The position numbers and the translations under genes were made by a program. Of a DNA stretch of 64,000 nucleotides, positions 1 through 10,483 are shown one piece after another; the first letter of the stretch is position 1; every line of letters begins with the position of its first letter. The notes beneath the pieces are model-generated. The model saw nothing but the letters and a program-made list of their open reading frames with translations. It had not been told where the DNA came from and ran no database searches. The stretch spans positions 605,526-669,525 of the forward strand of contig JAPDFW010000054.1 in NCBI GenBank assembly GCA_028826165.1, in the 5' to 3' direction. The stretch is from Anaeramoeba ignava. Taxonomy: Eukaryota > Metamonada > Anaeramoebidae.

Positions 1-1266
1 TAAATAAGAGAGTAGAATTGATAAATTATTTAAAGGTAAATTAGGAAAAATTTCAAAATTTGATATTTTTGATAACCAAATAAAGATCTCTTTTTTGTTT
101 GATTCCATAATAAAAGAAACAAAATTAAAATTAAAATTAAATGAAATGAAATTAAATGAAATGAAATGAAAAAAGGAAGAGAAAGAAAAAAATGATTTCA
201 ATTTTTTTTTAAAAAATTTTTTAGAAATTGAAATTGAAATTAATTTAGAAATTGATTTAGAAATTGAAATTGAAATTGAAATTGAAATTGATTTAGAAAT
301 TGAAATTGATTTAGAAATTGAAATTAATTTAGAAATTGAAATTGATTTAGAAATTAATATTGAAGTTGATTTAGAAATTGAAATTAATTTAGAAATTAAT
401 TTAGAAATTGATTTAGAAATTGATTTAGAAATTGATTTAGAAATTGATTTAGAAATTGATTTAGAAATTGATTTAGAAATTGATTTAGAAATTGATTTAG
501 AAATTAAAATTGATTTAGAAATTGATTTAGAAATTGATTTAGAAATTGATTTAGAAATTGATTTAGAAATTGATTTAGAAATTGATTTAGAAATTAATTT
601 AGAAATTGATTTAGAAATTGAAATTGATTTAGAAATTAAAATTGATTTAGAAATTGATTTAGAAATTGATTTAGAAATTGATTTAGAAATTGATTTAGAA
701 ATTAATTTAGAAATTAAAATTGATTTAGAAATTGAATTGTAAATATTTTTTTAAACGGTTTTTAAAAGAAATTTCATTTTTAAATCCATAATCCTAAAAA
801 AAAAAAACTTTGAAAAATTGAAAATTTAGAAAAAAAAATTTAGAAATTGATTTGAAAAATTGAGGAAGAAATTGATTTAGAAATTGATTTTGAGTCTGAG
901 GTTTTAGAAAATTGAAATTTATTTGGGTATAGAAATTGATTTAGAAAATTGATTTAGAAAATTTGAAATTTTAGAGGAAGAAAAATTGATTTAGAAATTG
1001 ATTTAGAAATTGATTTAGAAATTGATTTAGAAATTGATTTAAAAATTTTTTAGAAATTGATTTAAAAATTGATTTAGAAATTAATTTAGAAATTAAAATT
1101 GATTTAGAAATTGAATTGTAAATATTTTAAAACGGTTTTTAAAAAAAATTTCATTTAAAAATGAATAAACCAAAAACTTTGAAAAAGAAAAAGAGCAAAA
1201 AGAAAAATTTAAATGGAATGAAAATAATAGGAAAAATTAAAAATGAAAAAGGTGAAAATAAAAATA
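1..1266. repeat. AT-rich 12-bp satellite region
   Basis: No gene is visible. From about 225 to 745 and again from about 960 to 1110 the DNA is an array of a 12-bp unit, ATTGATTTAGAA, with 6-bp variants (ATTGAA). Between the blocks are degenerate copies. The segments near 735-790 and 1108-1160 resemble each other (GAATTGTAAATATTTT followed by AACGGTTTTTAAA), so the array with its right flank seems to have been duplicated. Confidence 0.85.
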
Positions 1267-1512
1267 TTATTTTTCTAATTTATTTTTATTTTGCTGTTCT
1301 GTTGCAATTGCAATTCCAGCAGGAAGAATAAATACAAGTGAACCAGTTGAAGCAATCCATCCTAAATTTTCTATTTTTTCAACTCCTTTTTGAAAAAACC
1401 AAGTTGTATTTGAAAAACCTTTTGAAACAACTGATCTAAAACTAGGTGAAAATGCATTTAAAAGTGAATCAAACCAACTACTTTCTTTATCAGTAAGATC
1501 TAATTTTGACAT
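1267..1512 (-). CDS. TOM22: Tom22-like mitochondrial import receptor subunit
   Basis: A protein of 81 residues. Residues 51-70 form one membrane segment (GWIASTGSLVFILPAGIAIA) with a central proline (P64), followed by TEQQ. A W-[IL]-x-[ST]-T/S stretch, a proline within the helix and an ELEQQ/TEQQ tail are what I know of the Tom22 tail-anchor family. A short amphipathic cytosolic region (about residues 11-45) precedes it. It is much shorter than animal Tom22 (about 140) and resembles the plant Tom9 type, lacking a long acidic domain. The expected role is an outer-membrane receptor that organises the TOM pore, here perhaps of a mitochondrion-related organelle. Upstream of the ATG, in the coding sense, lie two TTTTCATTTTTTT motifs. 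A generic small tail-anchored protein is the alternative. Confidence 0.68.
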   Translation of the reverse strand: MSKLDLTDKESSWFDSLLNAFSPSFRSVVSKGFSNTTWFFQKGVEKIENLGWIASTGSLVFILPAGIAIATEQQNKNKLEK

Positions 1513-2347
1513 TTTAAATGGAATGAAAATAATAGAAAAAATTAAAAAAATGAAAAAAATGAAAATAAAAAAATATTATTTTTGAATTGTTTATTTTTAT
1601 TCTTTTAAAAAATTAACTCTAATCTAAAAATATAATCTAAAAAAAATTTTCTTTTCAATTCTGTTTTGTTTTTCTTTTAAATTCTGTTTTGTTTTTCTTT
1701 TAAATTTGAATTTGAATTTGAATTTGAATTTGAATTTGAATTTGAATTTGAATTTGATCTTGATTTTGATTTTCATTTTCAATTTGATTTTGAATTTGAT
1801 TTTGATTTTGAATTTGATTTTGAATTTGATTTTGAATTTGATTTTGAATTTGAATTTGATTTTGAATTTGATTTTGAATTTGATTTTGATTTTGATTTTG
1901 ATTTTGATTTTGATTTTGAATTTGAATTTGATTTTGATTTTGATTTTCAATTTGATTTTGATTTTGATTTTGATTTTGATTTTGAACTTGATTTTGATTT
2001 TTATTTTGATTTTCATTTTGATTTTGAATTTGAATTTGATTTTGATTTTGAATTTGATTTTGAATTTGATTTTGATATTGAATTTGATTTTGAATTTGAT
2101 TTTGATTTTGAATTTGATTTTGGTTTTGGTTTTGATTTTGATTTTGATTTTTATTTTGAATTTGATTTTGAATTTGAATTTGATTTTGATTTTGATTTTG
2201 AACTTGATTTTGATTTTTATTTTGATTTTCATTTTGATTTTGAATTTGAATTTGAATTTGATTTTGATTTTGATTTTGAATTTGGTTTTAAATTTGAATT
2301 TGAATTTGAATTTGAATTTGATTTTAAATTTTTGTTGTTCATTTTTT
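1513..2347. repeat. TTTGAA/TTTGAT hexamer array, non-coding
   Basis: About 1690-2335 is an almost pure hexamer array mixing TTTGAA and TTTGAT (minus strand TTCAAA/ATCAAA). It starts directly after the SurE stop codon and ends about 180 bp beyond the Tom22-like start. Open frames through it translate to KIKF or NLIL repeats and are composition artefacts. Similar hexamers are coding elsewhere in the window (Gln/Asn tracts), but the frame that would give Asn-Gln is closed here by stops next to the SurE gene. Confidence 0.8.
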
Positions 2348-3295
2348 TCAATTTTCCTTTTCTTTTGAATTATCTTCATTTCTTTTAAAAATAATAGGTT
2401 CTTTAATATTTTTCATAAATGGTTGAAAAACAGTAACAGAAACTGAATCATCTAAAAGAGCAAAAACATCATTATCATAAGGAATATTTTCAGAAGGAAC
2501 TCTCCAATCATTTCTAAGCTTAAATTTTTTAAATTTTTGTTCATTTGGATTTTGATTTTCTTTTGAATTTTCTTTTGAATTTTCTTTTGAATTTTCTTTT
2601 GAATTTTCTTTTGAATTTTCTTTTGAATTTTCTTTTGAATTTTCCTCAACTTGCATCAATAAAGATCCATAATAATCGTTATAAGGATTACAATAATAAA
2701 CAGAAGGATTTTCAGGATCAACATCTAAAGGAACGTTAACATTGAAAAAAATATTATTATATTTAACTTCTTGAACTGGCCAATTTTTATAAATTTTTTC
2801 AATGACTTGACAAGAAATTTTTGATGCGTTACAAAATTTCTTTCTTGTTGAATCTTGAGGATTTCGAAAGTAACCAAAATCATAAGAATGAAAACTCAAG
2901 GAAATACTTTTCAAACCAGCACAAGCAGTTTCAGCTGCTGCTCCTATTGTTCCACTGCAAAGAATAAATGAACCATAATTTGCGCCGGAATTTGGACCCG
3001 AAATGACAAGATCAATTTTCTCATCTTTGAATAGATGAAAAATGCCTAATTGCCCACATGTTGCTGGCGAACCGTTTGTAATCCAGATCTCTTTTGTTTT
3101 GTTTTCCCCCATTTTTAATTCCGTTGTTTTCGCTTCAACATTCACTACTGTGTGTATTCGTGATGAAAATGACCAGTTTTTTTCTGGAAAACAACAGAAT
3201 ACTTTGTGCTTTTGTTCTTCAAGTTCTTTTATAAATGGAATAATAAGTGGTGATTGATATCCATCATCATTAGTTAGAAAAATATTTAAAGACAT
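2348..3295 (-). CDS. surE: SurE-family 5'/3'-nucleotidase
   Basis: A protein of 315 residues. Family motifs are in order: the metal-binding TNDDG (D10, D11) near the N-terminus, Ser within FPEKNWSFSS (about 42), TNGSPATC, SGPNSGANYG and SGTIGAAAETACAG. SurE proteins are divalent-metal-dependent phosphatases of nucleoside monophosphates. The start is the ATG at 3295; an in-frame TTG at 3307 gives four more residues but is not a likely start. A low-complexity insert of seven ENSK repeats (12-bp unit in the DNA) sits about 70 residues from the C-terminus, between conserved blocks, probably as a surface loop. Four CATTT motifs lie just upstream of the start. No intron is needed. Confidence 0.9.
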   Translation of the reverse strand: MSLNIFLTNDDGYQSPLIIPFIKELEEQKHKVFCCFPEKNWSFSSRIHTVVNVEAKTTELKMGENKTKEIWITNGSPATCGQLGIFHLFKDEKIDLVISGPNSGANYGSFILCSGTIGAAAETACAGLKSISLSFHSYDFGYFRNPQDSTRKKFCNASKISCQVIEKIYKNWPVQEVKYNNIFFNVNVPLDVDPENPSVYYCNPYNDYYGSLLMQVEENSKENSKENSKENSKENSKENSKENSKENQNPNEQKFKKFKLRNDWRVPSENIPYDNDVFALLDDSVSVTVFQPFMKNIKEPIIFKRNEDNSKEKEN

Positions 3296-4319
3296 TTTAA
3301 TAAACAAATGAAAAAAATGAAAGAAATGAAAATGAAAAAAAAATTTTTTGTTTTTAATTTTTAATAAAGAAAAAAAAAAGAGAATTAAATTAAAATAGAA
3401 AATGGAATTTTGAAATAAACATTAAAATAAACTTGAAATAAATTTTAAAATAAACTTTGAATAAATATTGAAATAAATTTTGAAATAAACATTGAAATAA
3501 ATTTTGAAATAAACTTTGAAATAAACTTAAAATAAATTTTGAAATAAATATTGAAATAAACTTGAAATAAATATTAAAATAAATTTTAAAATAAACTTGA
3601 AATAAACTTTGAAATAAATATTGAAATAAATATTGAAATAAACTTTGAAATAAATATTGAAATAAACTTTGAAATAAATATTGAAATAAATTTTGAAATA
3701 AACTTTGAAATAAACTTGAAATAAATATTGAAATAAATATTGAAATAAATATTGAAATAAATTTTGAAATAAATTTTGAAATAAATTTTGAAATAAACTT
3801 GAAATTAACTTTAAAATAAACTTTGAAATTAATATTGAAATAAACTTTGAAATAAACATAAAATAAACTTTGAAATAAACTTTGAAATAAATTTTGAAAT
3901 AAATTTTGAAATAAATTTTGAAATAAATTTTGAAATAAATATTGAAATAAATATTGAAATAAATATTGAAATAAATTTTGAAATAAATATTGAAATAAAT
4001 TTTGAAATAAATATTGAAATAAATTTTGAAATAAACTTTGAAATAAATATTGAAATAAATTTTGAAATAAATATTGAAATAAATATTGAAATAAACTTTG
4101 AAATAAATTTTGAAATAAACTTGAAATAAACTTGAAATAAATTTTGAAATAAATATTGAAATAAATTTTGAAATAAACTTTGAAATAAACTTGAAATAAA
4201 CTTAAAATAAACTTGAAATAAACTTTGAAATAAATATTGAAATAAATTTTGAAATAAACTTTGAAATTAACTTTGAAATAAATATTGAAATAAACATTGA
4301 AATAAACTTTGAAATTAAT
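3296..4319. repeat. TTGAAATAAA satellite between genes
   Basis: About 3405-4320 is a tandem array of 11-12-bp units, TTGAAATAAATT and variants (AAAC, AATA), in one orientation. It fills the space between the SurE promoter and the stop codon of the next minus-strand gene. The remaining ~100 bp next to SurE carry TTTCATTT motifs and a poly(A/T) stretch. No coding potential. Confidence 0.85.
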
Positions 4320-7300
4320 TTAAAAATTTTCAAAATTTTTCCATTCCAAATCTTCATCATTATTATTAATATTTTCAAAATCATCAATAACTTTAAAGTA
4401 AAATAAATCATTTGTTTCATTTTCATTTTCATTTTCATTTTCATTTTCAATTTGATTTTGGTTTTCAATTTGATTTTGATTTTGATTTTGATTTTGATTT
4501 TGATTTTCATTTTGATTTTGATTTTGATTTTGATTTTCATTTTGATTTTGATTTTGATTTTGATTTTCATTTTCATTTTCATTTTCATTTTCAATTTTAT
4601 TTTGATTTTCAATTTGATTTTGATTTTGTTTTTTATTTTTATTTTGATTTTGATTTTGATTTTGATTTTGATTTTGATTTTGAATTTGATTTTGATTTTG
4701 ATTTTGATTTTTATTTTTATTTTGATTTTGATTTTGATTTTTATTTTGATTTTTATTTTGATTTTTATTTTGATTTTTATTTTGATTTTGATTTTGATTT
4801 TGATTTTGATTTTGATTTTGATTTTGATTTTGATTTTGATTTTGATTTTGATTTTGATTTTGATTTTGATTTTGATTTTGATTTTGATTTTGATTTTGAT
4901 TTTGATTTTGTTTTTCATTTTGATTTTGTTTTTGTTTTTCATTTTGATTTTTATTTTGATTTTGATTTTGATTTTGATTTTGATTTTGTTTTTGAATTTG
5001 TTTTTGATTTTGATTTTGATTTTGATTTTGATTTTGATTTTGTTTTTGAATTTGTTTTTGATTTTGATTTTGATTTTGATTTTTATTTTGATTTCGATTT
5101 TGATTTTGATTTTGATTTTGAATTTGATTTTGATTTTGATTTTGATTTTGATTTTGATTTTGATTTTGTTTTTCATTTTGATTTTTATTTTGATTTTTAT
5201 TTTTATTTTGATTTTTATTTTGTTTTTCATTTTGATTTTGATTTTGATTTTGATTTTGAATTTGTTTTTGATTTTGATTTTGAATTTGATTTTGATTTTG
5301 ATTTTGTTTTTTATTTTTATTTTGATTTTGATTTTTATTAAAATCACCTTCAAAAGAATTATCAGAAGATATTTCTTCATAATACTCATCTGAATAAATA
5401 TCATATTGTGAATTTTCAGTAAAATCTTGAGAATCATCATTTCCAATATCTTCTTCAATTAATTTTTTTTCAAGATCAAGAGAAAGACGAAGAATTTGTA
5501 ACCATTCCATCATTTCCATACCAGATTTAGCATGAAGAAGATAAACACTTTGGAAAGTAACAATTTCAAATGCGAATTTTTTAGCGAATTTTGTATTAAT
5601 TTTTAAAGAAGCAAGAGTTAAATCAATAGTGGAATCTGCTGGTTTTGGATCCAATCTTGATTTATCCTTTGAATAATAAAGTTTGTGATTCTGCAAAATA
5701 AAGTATCTGAGTTTCCACTCTTTGAAAAGATTTGCAGTTGTTTTAATATATAAAGGACCTTTTTTTTGGGGATATTTTCTGCTCTGATAAGTTTCAATTC
5801 GTATAGATGATCGATTGGGTCGAATGCTTTTTCGCGTTTCAGTTTCACTAACTTTGCACCAGGCCTTTGCAATATGCTTTCTTTTAATATATATTGCTTT
5901 TTGCTTGATGTTTGAGCCTGAATGCGGTTTAAATTGCTTATGATCGGGATCCGCTTCCCAAACTTGATTTCCGGATTCATTTCCGGCAGATAAAATGAAT
6001 TCAAGTTCTCAATTGACCAGCTTCCCATTTGAAGCTTTTCAATCTTGGAATGTTTCTCAATTCTCTTGTGGATTTTGGCGCAATCAGAACACATGATGAT
6101 TCCTTTTGATAAACTTGCCCATTTTGGGTCTTCTTTTGAACAATCAACACATTTTTTGTTTTTTGACAGAATTTCTTTTAATAATCTTTTCATTGTTTTT
6201 TGGATCCTTTCATTCACACTTTGTTTGGGTGGTTCGATTCGCATTGAGTTGTGTGCTCGTTCTATTTTCTTTTCTCCTTCGTTTTCTGACTCTTTTTCTG
6301 TGTCATCAAAAAGTGTGTTCATGTCAATTTTGAATGTTTTTGTTAGTAAAAGCATTGTTTGATTTCTGATGTGATTGAGTAGTTCAAATAATTTGGATTG
6401 TGATTCGCATGAGAAGATAAGATCTTTTTGAGGGGTTTTGATTTTGAAAGCATTTGCGATTCCAGGAATCATGAATACGGAAATATCGATGAGATTAAAT
6501 TTATAAGTTTTTGGTTGATTCTAAAAAAACAATATAAAATAAATATTAAATAAATATAAAATAAATATTAAATAAATATTAAAATAAAATTAAATATAAA
6601 ATAAATATTAAATAAATATTAAATAAATATAAAATAAATATTAAATAAATATTAAATAAATATTAAATAAATATTAAATAAATAAATATTAAATAAATAT
6701 TAAATAAATATTAAATAAATAAATATTAAATAAATAATATTAAATATAAAAATAAAATAAATAATAAATAAATATTAAATAAATATTAATTAAATAAATA
6801 TTAAATAAATATTAAATATTTTTTAAGTTATTCATACTTCTTCCGTTTTTTCTTGTATTGCTTCAATAAATTTATCACTTAAAATAATTTCACTTTGAAT
6901 TTTATTGGAAATATTTGATTCATCTTGATAAAATGTTACATAAGTTTTATAAATAAATTGTTCTTTTTCATTTTCATTTTCATTTTTTAAAGGTTGAAAT
7001 GTTTCTGGAATCCAAATTTTCCTTAAGTTCTCAATATTTGTGAAAATTGAATAATCAAGACTCAAAATCCAGGATTGTTTTTCTTCTTCATTTTGAGCTT
7101 GAAAAGTAGCAGTTTTTTGATGAATAATATCGCAAACTTGGAAAATTGTTTGAGGATTTTCAACAAGTTGTATTTTAATATTTGAAGAAATTCTTTGTAT
7201 TTTTGTATTAATTGGATCTTCGATATTTTTTGAGTTTCTTTTCATATCATTTGGAATATGATCATTATTGATGTTGTTATTATTGTTATTTTCATTATCA

Positions 7301-10300
7301 AGCGAAGTAAGTGAATGAGATTTTGAAAGAGAGGGATTTTCTTTTGGAGAATCCAATAAAAACACGATTCCTTGAAGGGATATTTTATCAACAAAATTAA
7401 GTTTATTTGAATTTGAATTTGAATCTGAATTTTGAGTCATAACAAGTAGATCATTGAACATGAATAAAACAATTTCTATTCTTTTCTCGTTATGAATATA
7501 ACTTAGATTCCCACTGCGAACAAATCTGCGGCTGGGCTTGCTGATATTATCAAAACCTTTAACTCTATCTTGAATATTTAAAACTTCAAGAATGTTTTCT
7601 GTTTCTCGTTTTCTCTCATTTATATATGTTGCTGTTTCTTTGATTTTATCAAGAGCGCGCGTGAGGTTATCGAAATCGGGATGAGATTTGTCTGTATGTG
7701 TTGTTAATTCTTGAATCAAAAGAAGATATCGAGGAATTCTCTGGATCGGCATTATTAAGAATGAAGTGATATCCAAATGATGAGCTGCCGGAAGTTGTTT
7801 TTGCTGTTTCAAAAATTTGACAAATTCCTTCCGTTTTTTTAGCAGCGATAATGTTTTGATTGCGGTATTGTAATTGTTTATGTATTGTGTATAAACTTTA
7901 AGAAAAGCTGAAAAATTAAGAAAAATGTCGCCAATAAGAGTGTTTTCATCCCAATTTCTCCATCGATTTTCCAGTTCGGCAAGAAGCATTCTATTGTAAT
8001 TCAATATCACTTCAATTTCTGAGAAAATTAGTCGAGATTGTTCTCTTGTTGTCATGTTGTTTTGTTGTAGTGGTTCGAGATATACTGATATTGTTGTTTC
8101 TAAACTTTTTACAAATGTTTTTTCCGTTGAAATGATTTCATTCATAATTTCCCATCTTTCTTCTTGTTCATCTGATTTCGTTGATTGTTTGTTTTTGGAT
8201 AGGAAATATGTTGGTAATGCTGGACGATTTCGGAATTCTGCTTTGTGTCTTTTTCTTCTGTATGTTTTCAAGAAATCAAAGTTGAATGATTTAAAAAATT
8301 CTTCTTCAATTCTATCAAATAAGCTTGTTTCCTCATTTTCATTTTCATTTTCGTTTTCAATTTCAATTTCATTTTCATTTTCATTCTCATTTTCATTTTC
8401 ATTTTCATTTTCATTTTCATTTTCAATTTTATTTTCAATTTTATTTTCATTTTCATTTTCATTTTCATTTTCAATTTGATTTTCAATTTGATTTTCATTT
8501 TCAATTTGATTTTCATTTTCAATTTGATTTTGATTTTCAATTTTATTTTCATTTTGATTTTCATTTTGATTTTGATTTTGATTTTCAATTTTATTTTCAA
8601 TTTGATTTTGATTTTCAATTTGATTTTGTTTTAAATTTTGATTTTGTTTCCTTTGATTTTGTTTTAAATTTTGGTTTTTATTTTGATTTTGTTTCCTTCG
8701 ATTGATTAATTTTGCATTTTCTATTTTGGATTGAGAAATAACAGGATTTCTTATTATTCTTTTTGTATTTGATTCTCCAGAAATTTTTGAATTTGAAATT
8801 TTATTTTGTTTTAGGGTATTTTTGATTATTTTGATTATTTTTGAAGTAATTATCAAGATTTTCAAGTTTGGGTTGTTTTGGAAATTTTATTCCAAAATTT
8901 GTTTTTTGATTTTCAAAGGTTTCTGACATTCTAATTATTGACCAAATTAAACCTAGAATGGGTTTTGTTCTTCCAGATTCTATATCTAAAATTTTAATTA
9001 TTTTAATTTTAAATTTAAATTTAATTTTAATTTTGATTTTAATTTTAATTTTAATATTTAAAATACCTGAAGGACTACAAATAACTTCAACTCCATGATT
9101 TTGTATAAATCTTAATGCAATTCCAATATTATCAATTTTTTGGTAACGATTTTTAGGATTTTTTGTAAATTTAATTGATTGGTTTGAAATTAATTCAAGT
9201 AAATTCAAGATTAAAACACCATCTGCAAAATCTTCTTCAATATTATTTAATGACATTTGTCTTCTTGATAAAAAACGGTTGCACCAGTTTGTGAAAAGCT
9301 TTAAAGATTAAAAAAAATTTAATTAAATTTTTCAATTTAATTTTGATTTAAATTGATTTAATTTTAATTTAATTTAATTTTGAATTGAATTGAATTTTAA
9401 TTTGAATTTTAATTTGAATTAATTTTGAATTGTTTTAAATTGTTGATTTGAATTTAATTTGGAATTGTTTTAAATTGTTGACTTGATTTGAATTGATTTG
9501 AATTTAATTGTTAAATTGTTGATTTAAATTGTTTATGTTGATTTAAATTGTTTATGTTTAATTGTTAAATTGATGATTTTTAATTTGGAATTGTTGATTT
9601 GAATTGAATTGAATTTAATTGTTAATTTGTTGATTTGAATTTAATTGAATTGAATTTAATTTGGAATTGTTTATGTTGAATTTAATTGAATTTAATTTGT
9701 TGATTTAAATTGTTGATTTGAGTTAAATTGATTTAAATTGATTTGAATTAAATTGTTTATGGAATTGATTTAAATTGTTAAATTGTTGATTTAATTTGTT
9801 TATGTTGAATTGAATTTAATTGAATTTAATTTGGAATTGTTTATGTTGAATTTAATTGAATTTAATTTGGAATTGTTTATGTTTAATTGTTAAATTGTTG
9901 ATTTAAATTGTTTATGTTGAATTTAATTGAATTGAATTTAATTTGGAATTGTTTATGTTGAATTTAATTGAATTTAATTTGGAATTGTTTATGTTTAATT
10001 GTTAAATTGTTGATTTAAATTGTTTATATTGAATTTAATTGAATTTAATTTGGAATTGTTTATGTTTAATTGTTAAATTGTTGATTTAAATTGATTTAAT
10101 TTTAATTTGATTTAATTTGTTGATTTAAATTGATTTGAATTGAATTGAATTTAATTTTTAATTTGTTGATTTGAATTTAATTGAATTTAATTTGGAATTG
10201 TTTATGTTTAATTGTTAAATTGTTGATTTAAATTGTTTATATTGAATTTAATTGAATTGAATTTAATTTGGAATTGTTTATGTTTAATTGTTAAATTGTT

Positions 10301-10387
10301 GATTTGAATTGTTTATGTTTATTTTTAAACTGCTTTTTATTATAAATAAAAACTAACTTGGATTTGTGCTTCTTCTGAAACTGACAT
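4320..10387 (-). CDS. CH-RhoGEF-PH-PH-ArfGAP-PH multidomain protein
   Basis: I model four exons: 10387-10358, 9298-9067, 8985-6838 and 6520-4320 (about 1,536 residues). Exon 1 (MSVSEEAQIQ) joins in phase to LFTNWCNRFL, completing a calponin-homology domain (about 5-110) that ends ILGLIWSIIR. An Asn/Gln/Glu linker follows (about 180-305), then a Dbl-homology RhoGEF domain (about 365-560) with MPIQRIPRYLLLIQEL. A PH domain follows (about 570-735), then a second PH split by intron 3, an ArfGAP zinc finger (CVDC, then CSDC; later GNESGNQVWEA) and a third PH (KEWKLRYFILQNHKLYY). A Gln/Asn tail of over 300 residues ends it. Dictyostelium GxcDD has a similar CH-DH-PH-ArfGAP-PH order. The expected role links Rac/Rho activation to Arf inactivation at actin-membrane sites. 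Two single-base frame breaks (T-run near 8819-8823, A-run near 5992-5995) interrupt conserved sequence. Confidence 0.85.
6521..6837 (-). repeat. Intron 3 of CH-RhoGEF-ArfGAP gene, ATTTAATA satellite
   Basis: A 317-bp intron with donor GTATGA and acceptor TTTTTTTAG, in phase 0. Nearly all of it is ATATTTAATTTATT-type tandem repeats. Splicing joins the two halves of the second PH domain. Confidence 0.8.
8986..9066 (-). other. Intron 2 of CH-RhoGEF-ArfGAP gene, in-frame without stops
   Basis: 81 bp with donor GTATTT and acceptor TTTTAG, made of AAAATT repeats. The length is a multiple of three and it has no stop, so it reads through as an IKIK stretch inside the CH domain. Removing it restores a normal CH spacing (CSPSDIESGRTKPILGLIW). 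Confidence 0.85.
9299..10357 (-). repeat. Intron 1 of CH-RhoGEF-ArfGAP gene, composite satellite
   Basis: A 1,059-bp intron with donor GTTAGT and acceptor TTTAAAG. It holds a higher-order repeat built from AATTTAATTGAATTTAATTTGG, AATTGTTTATG and TTAATTGTTAAATTGTTG modules, several copies being near identical (for example near 9830-9900, 9950-10010 and 10030-10085). Exon 1 codes only ten residues, but the joined phase and the completed CH start support it. Confidence 0.7.
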
Positions 10388-10483
10388 GAAGAAAAAAAAG
10401 AAAAAGAAAAAAAAGAAAAAAAGAAAAAAATGAAAATTTTTTTTTTCATTTTTTTTTGTTCTAAAAAAAAAAACAAAAAACAA
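10388..10483. promoter_or_regulatory. Bidirectional promoter spacer
   Basis: Only 96 bp separate two divergent start codons. The middle holds a near-palindrome, AAATGAAAA followed by a T run and TTTTCATTT, so each gene sees a TTTTCATTTTTTT motif in its own sense, 40-50 bp before its ATG. The rest is purine-rich on one side and A-rich on the other. Confidence 0.6.

Noticed and set aside
225-1110. CRISPR-like direct repeats
   Set aside because: The units are head to tail without unique spacers, and the gene content is eukaryotic.
1624-2379. Open frames on both strands translating as KIKF or NLIL repeats
   Set aside because: They exist only because a stop-free hexamer array is read through; there is no non-repetitive protein sequence and the array follows the SurE stop.
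4412-5458. FDFDF, LILI and KIKI open frames opposite or shifted to the Gln/Asn tail
   Set aside because: Shadows of the coding repeat at the end of the CH-RhoGEF-ArfGAP gene.
8268-8705. FHFHF, SFSF and MKMK frames
   Set aside because: Shadows of the Asn/Gln/Glu linker between the CH and RhoGEF domains.
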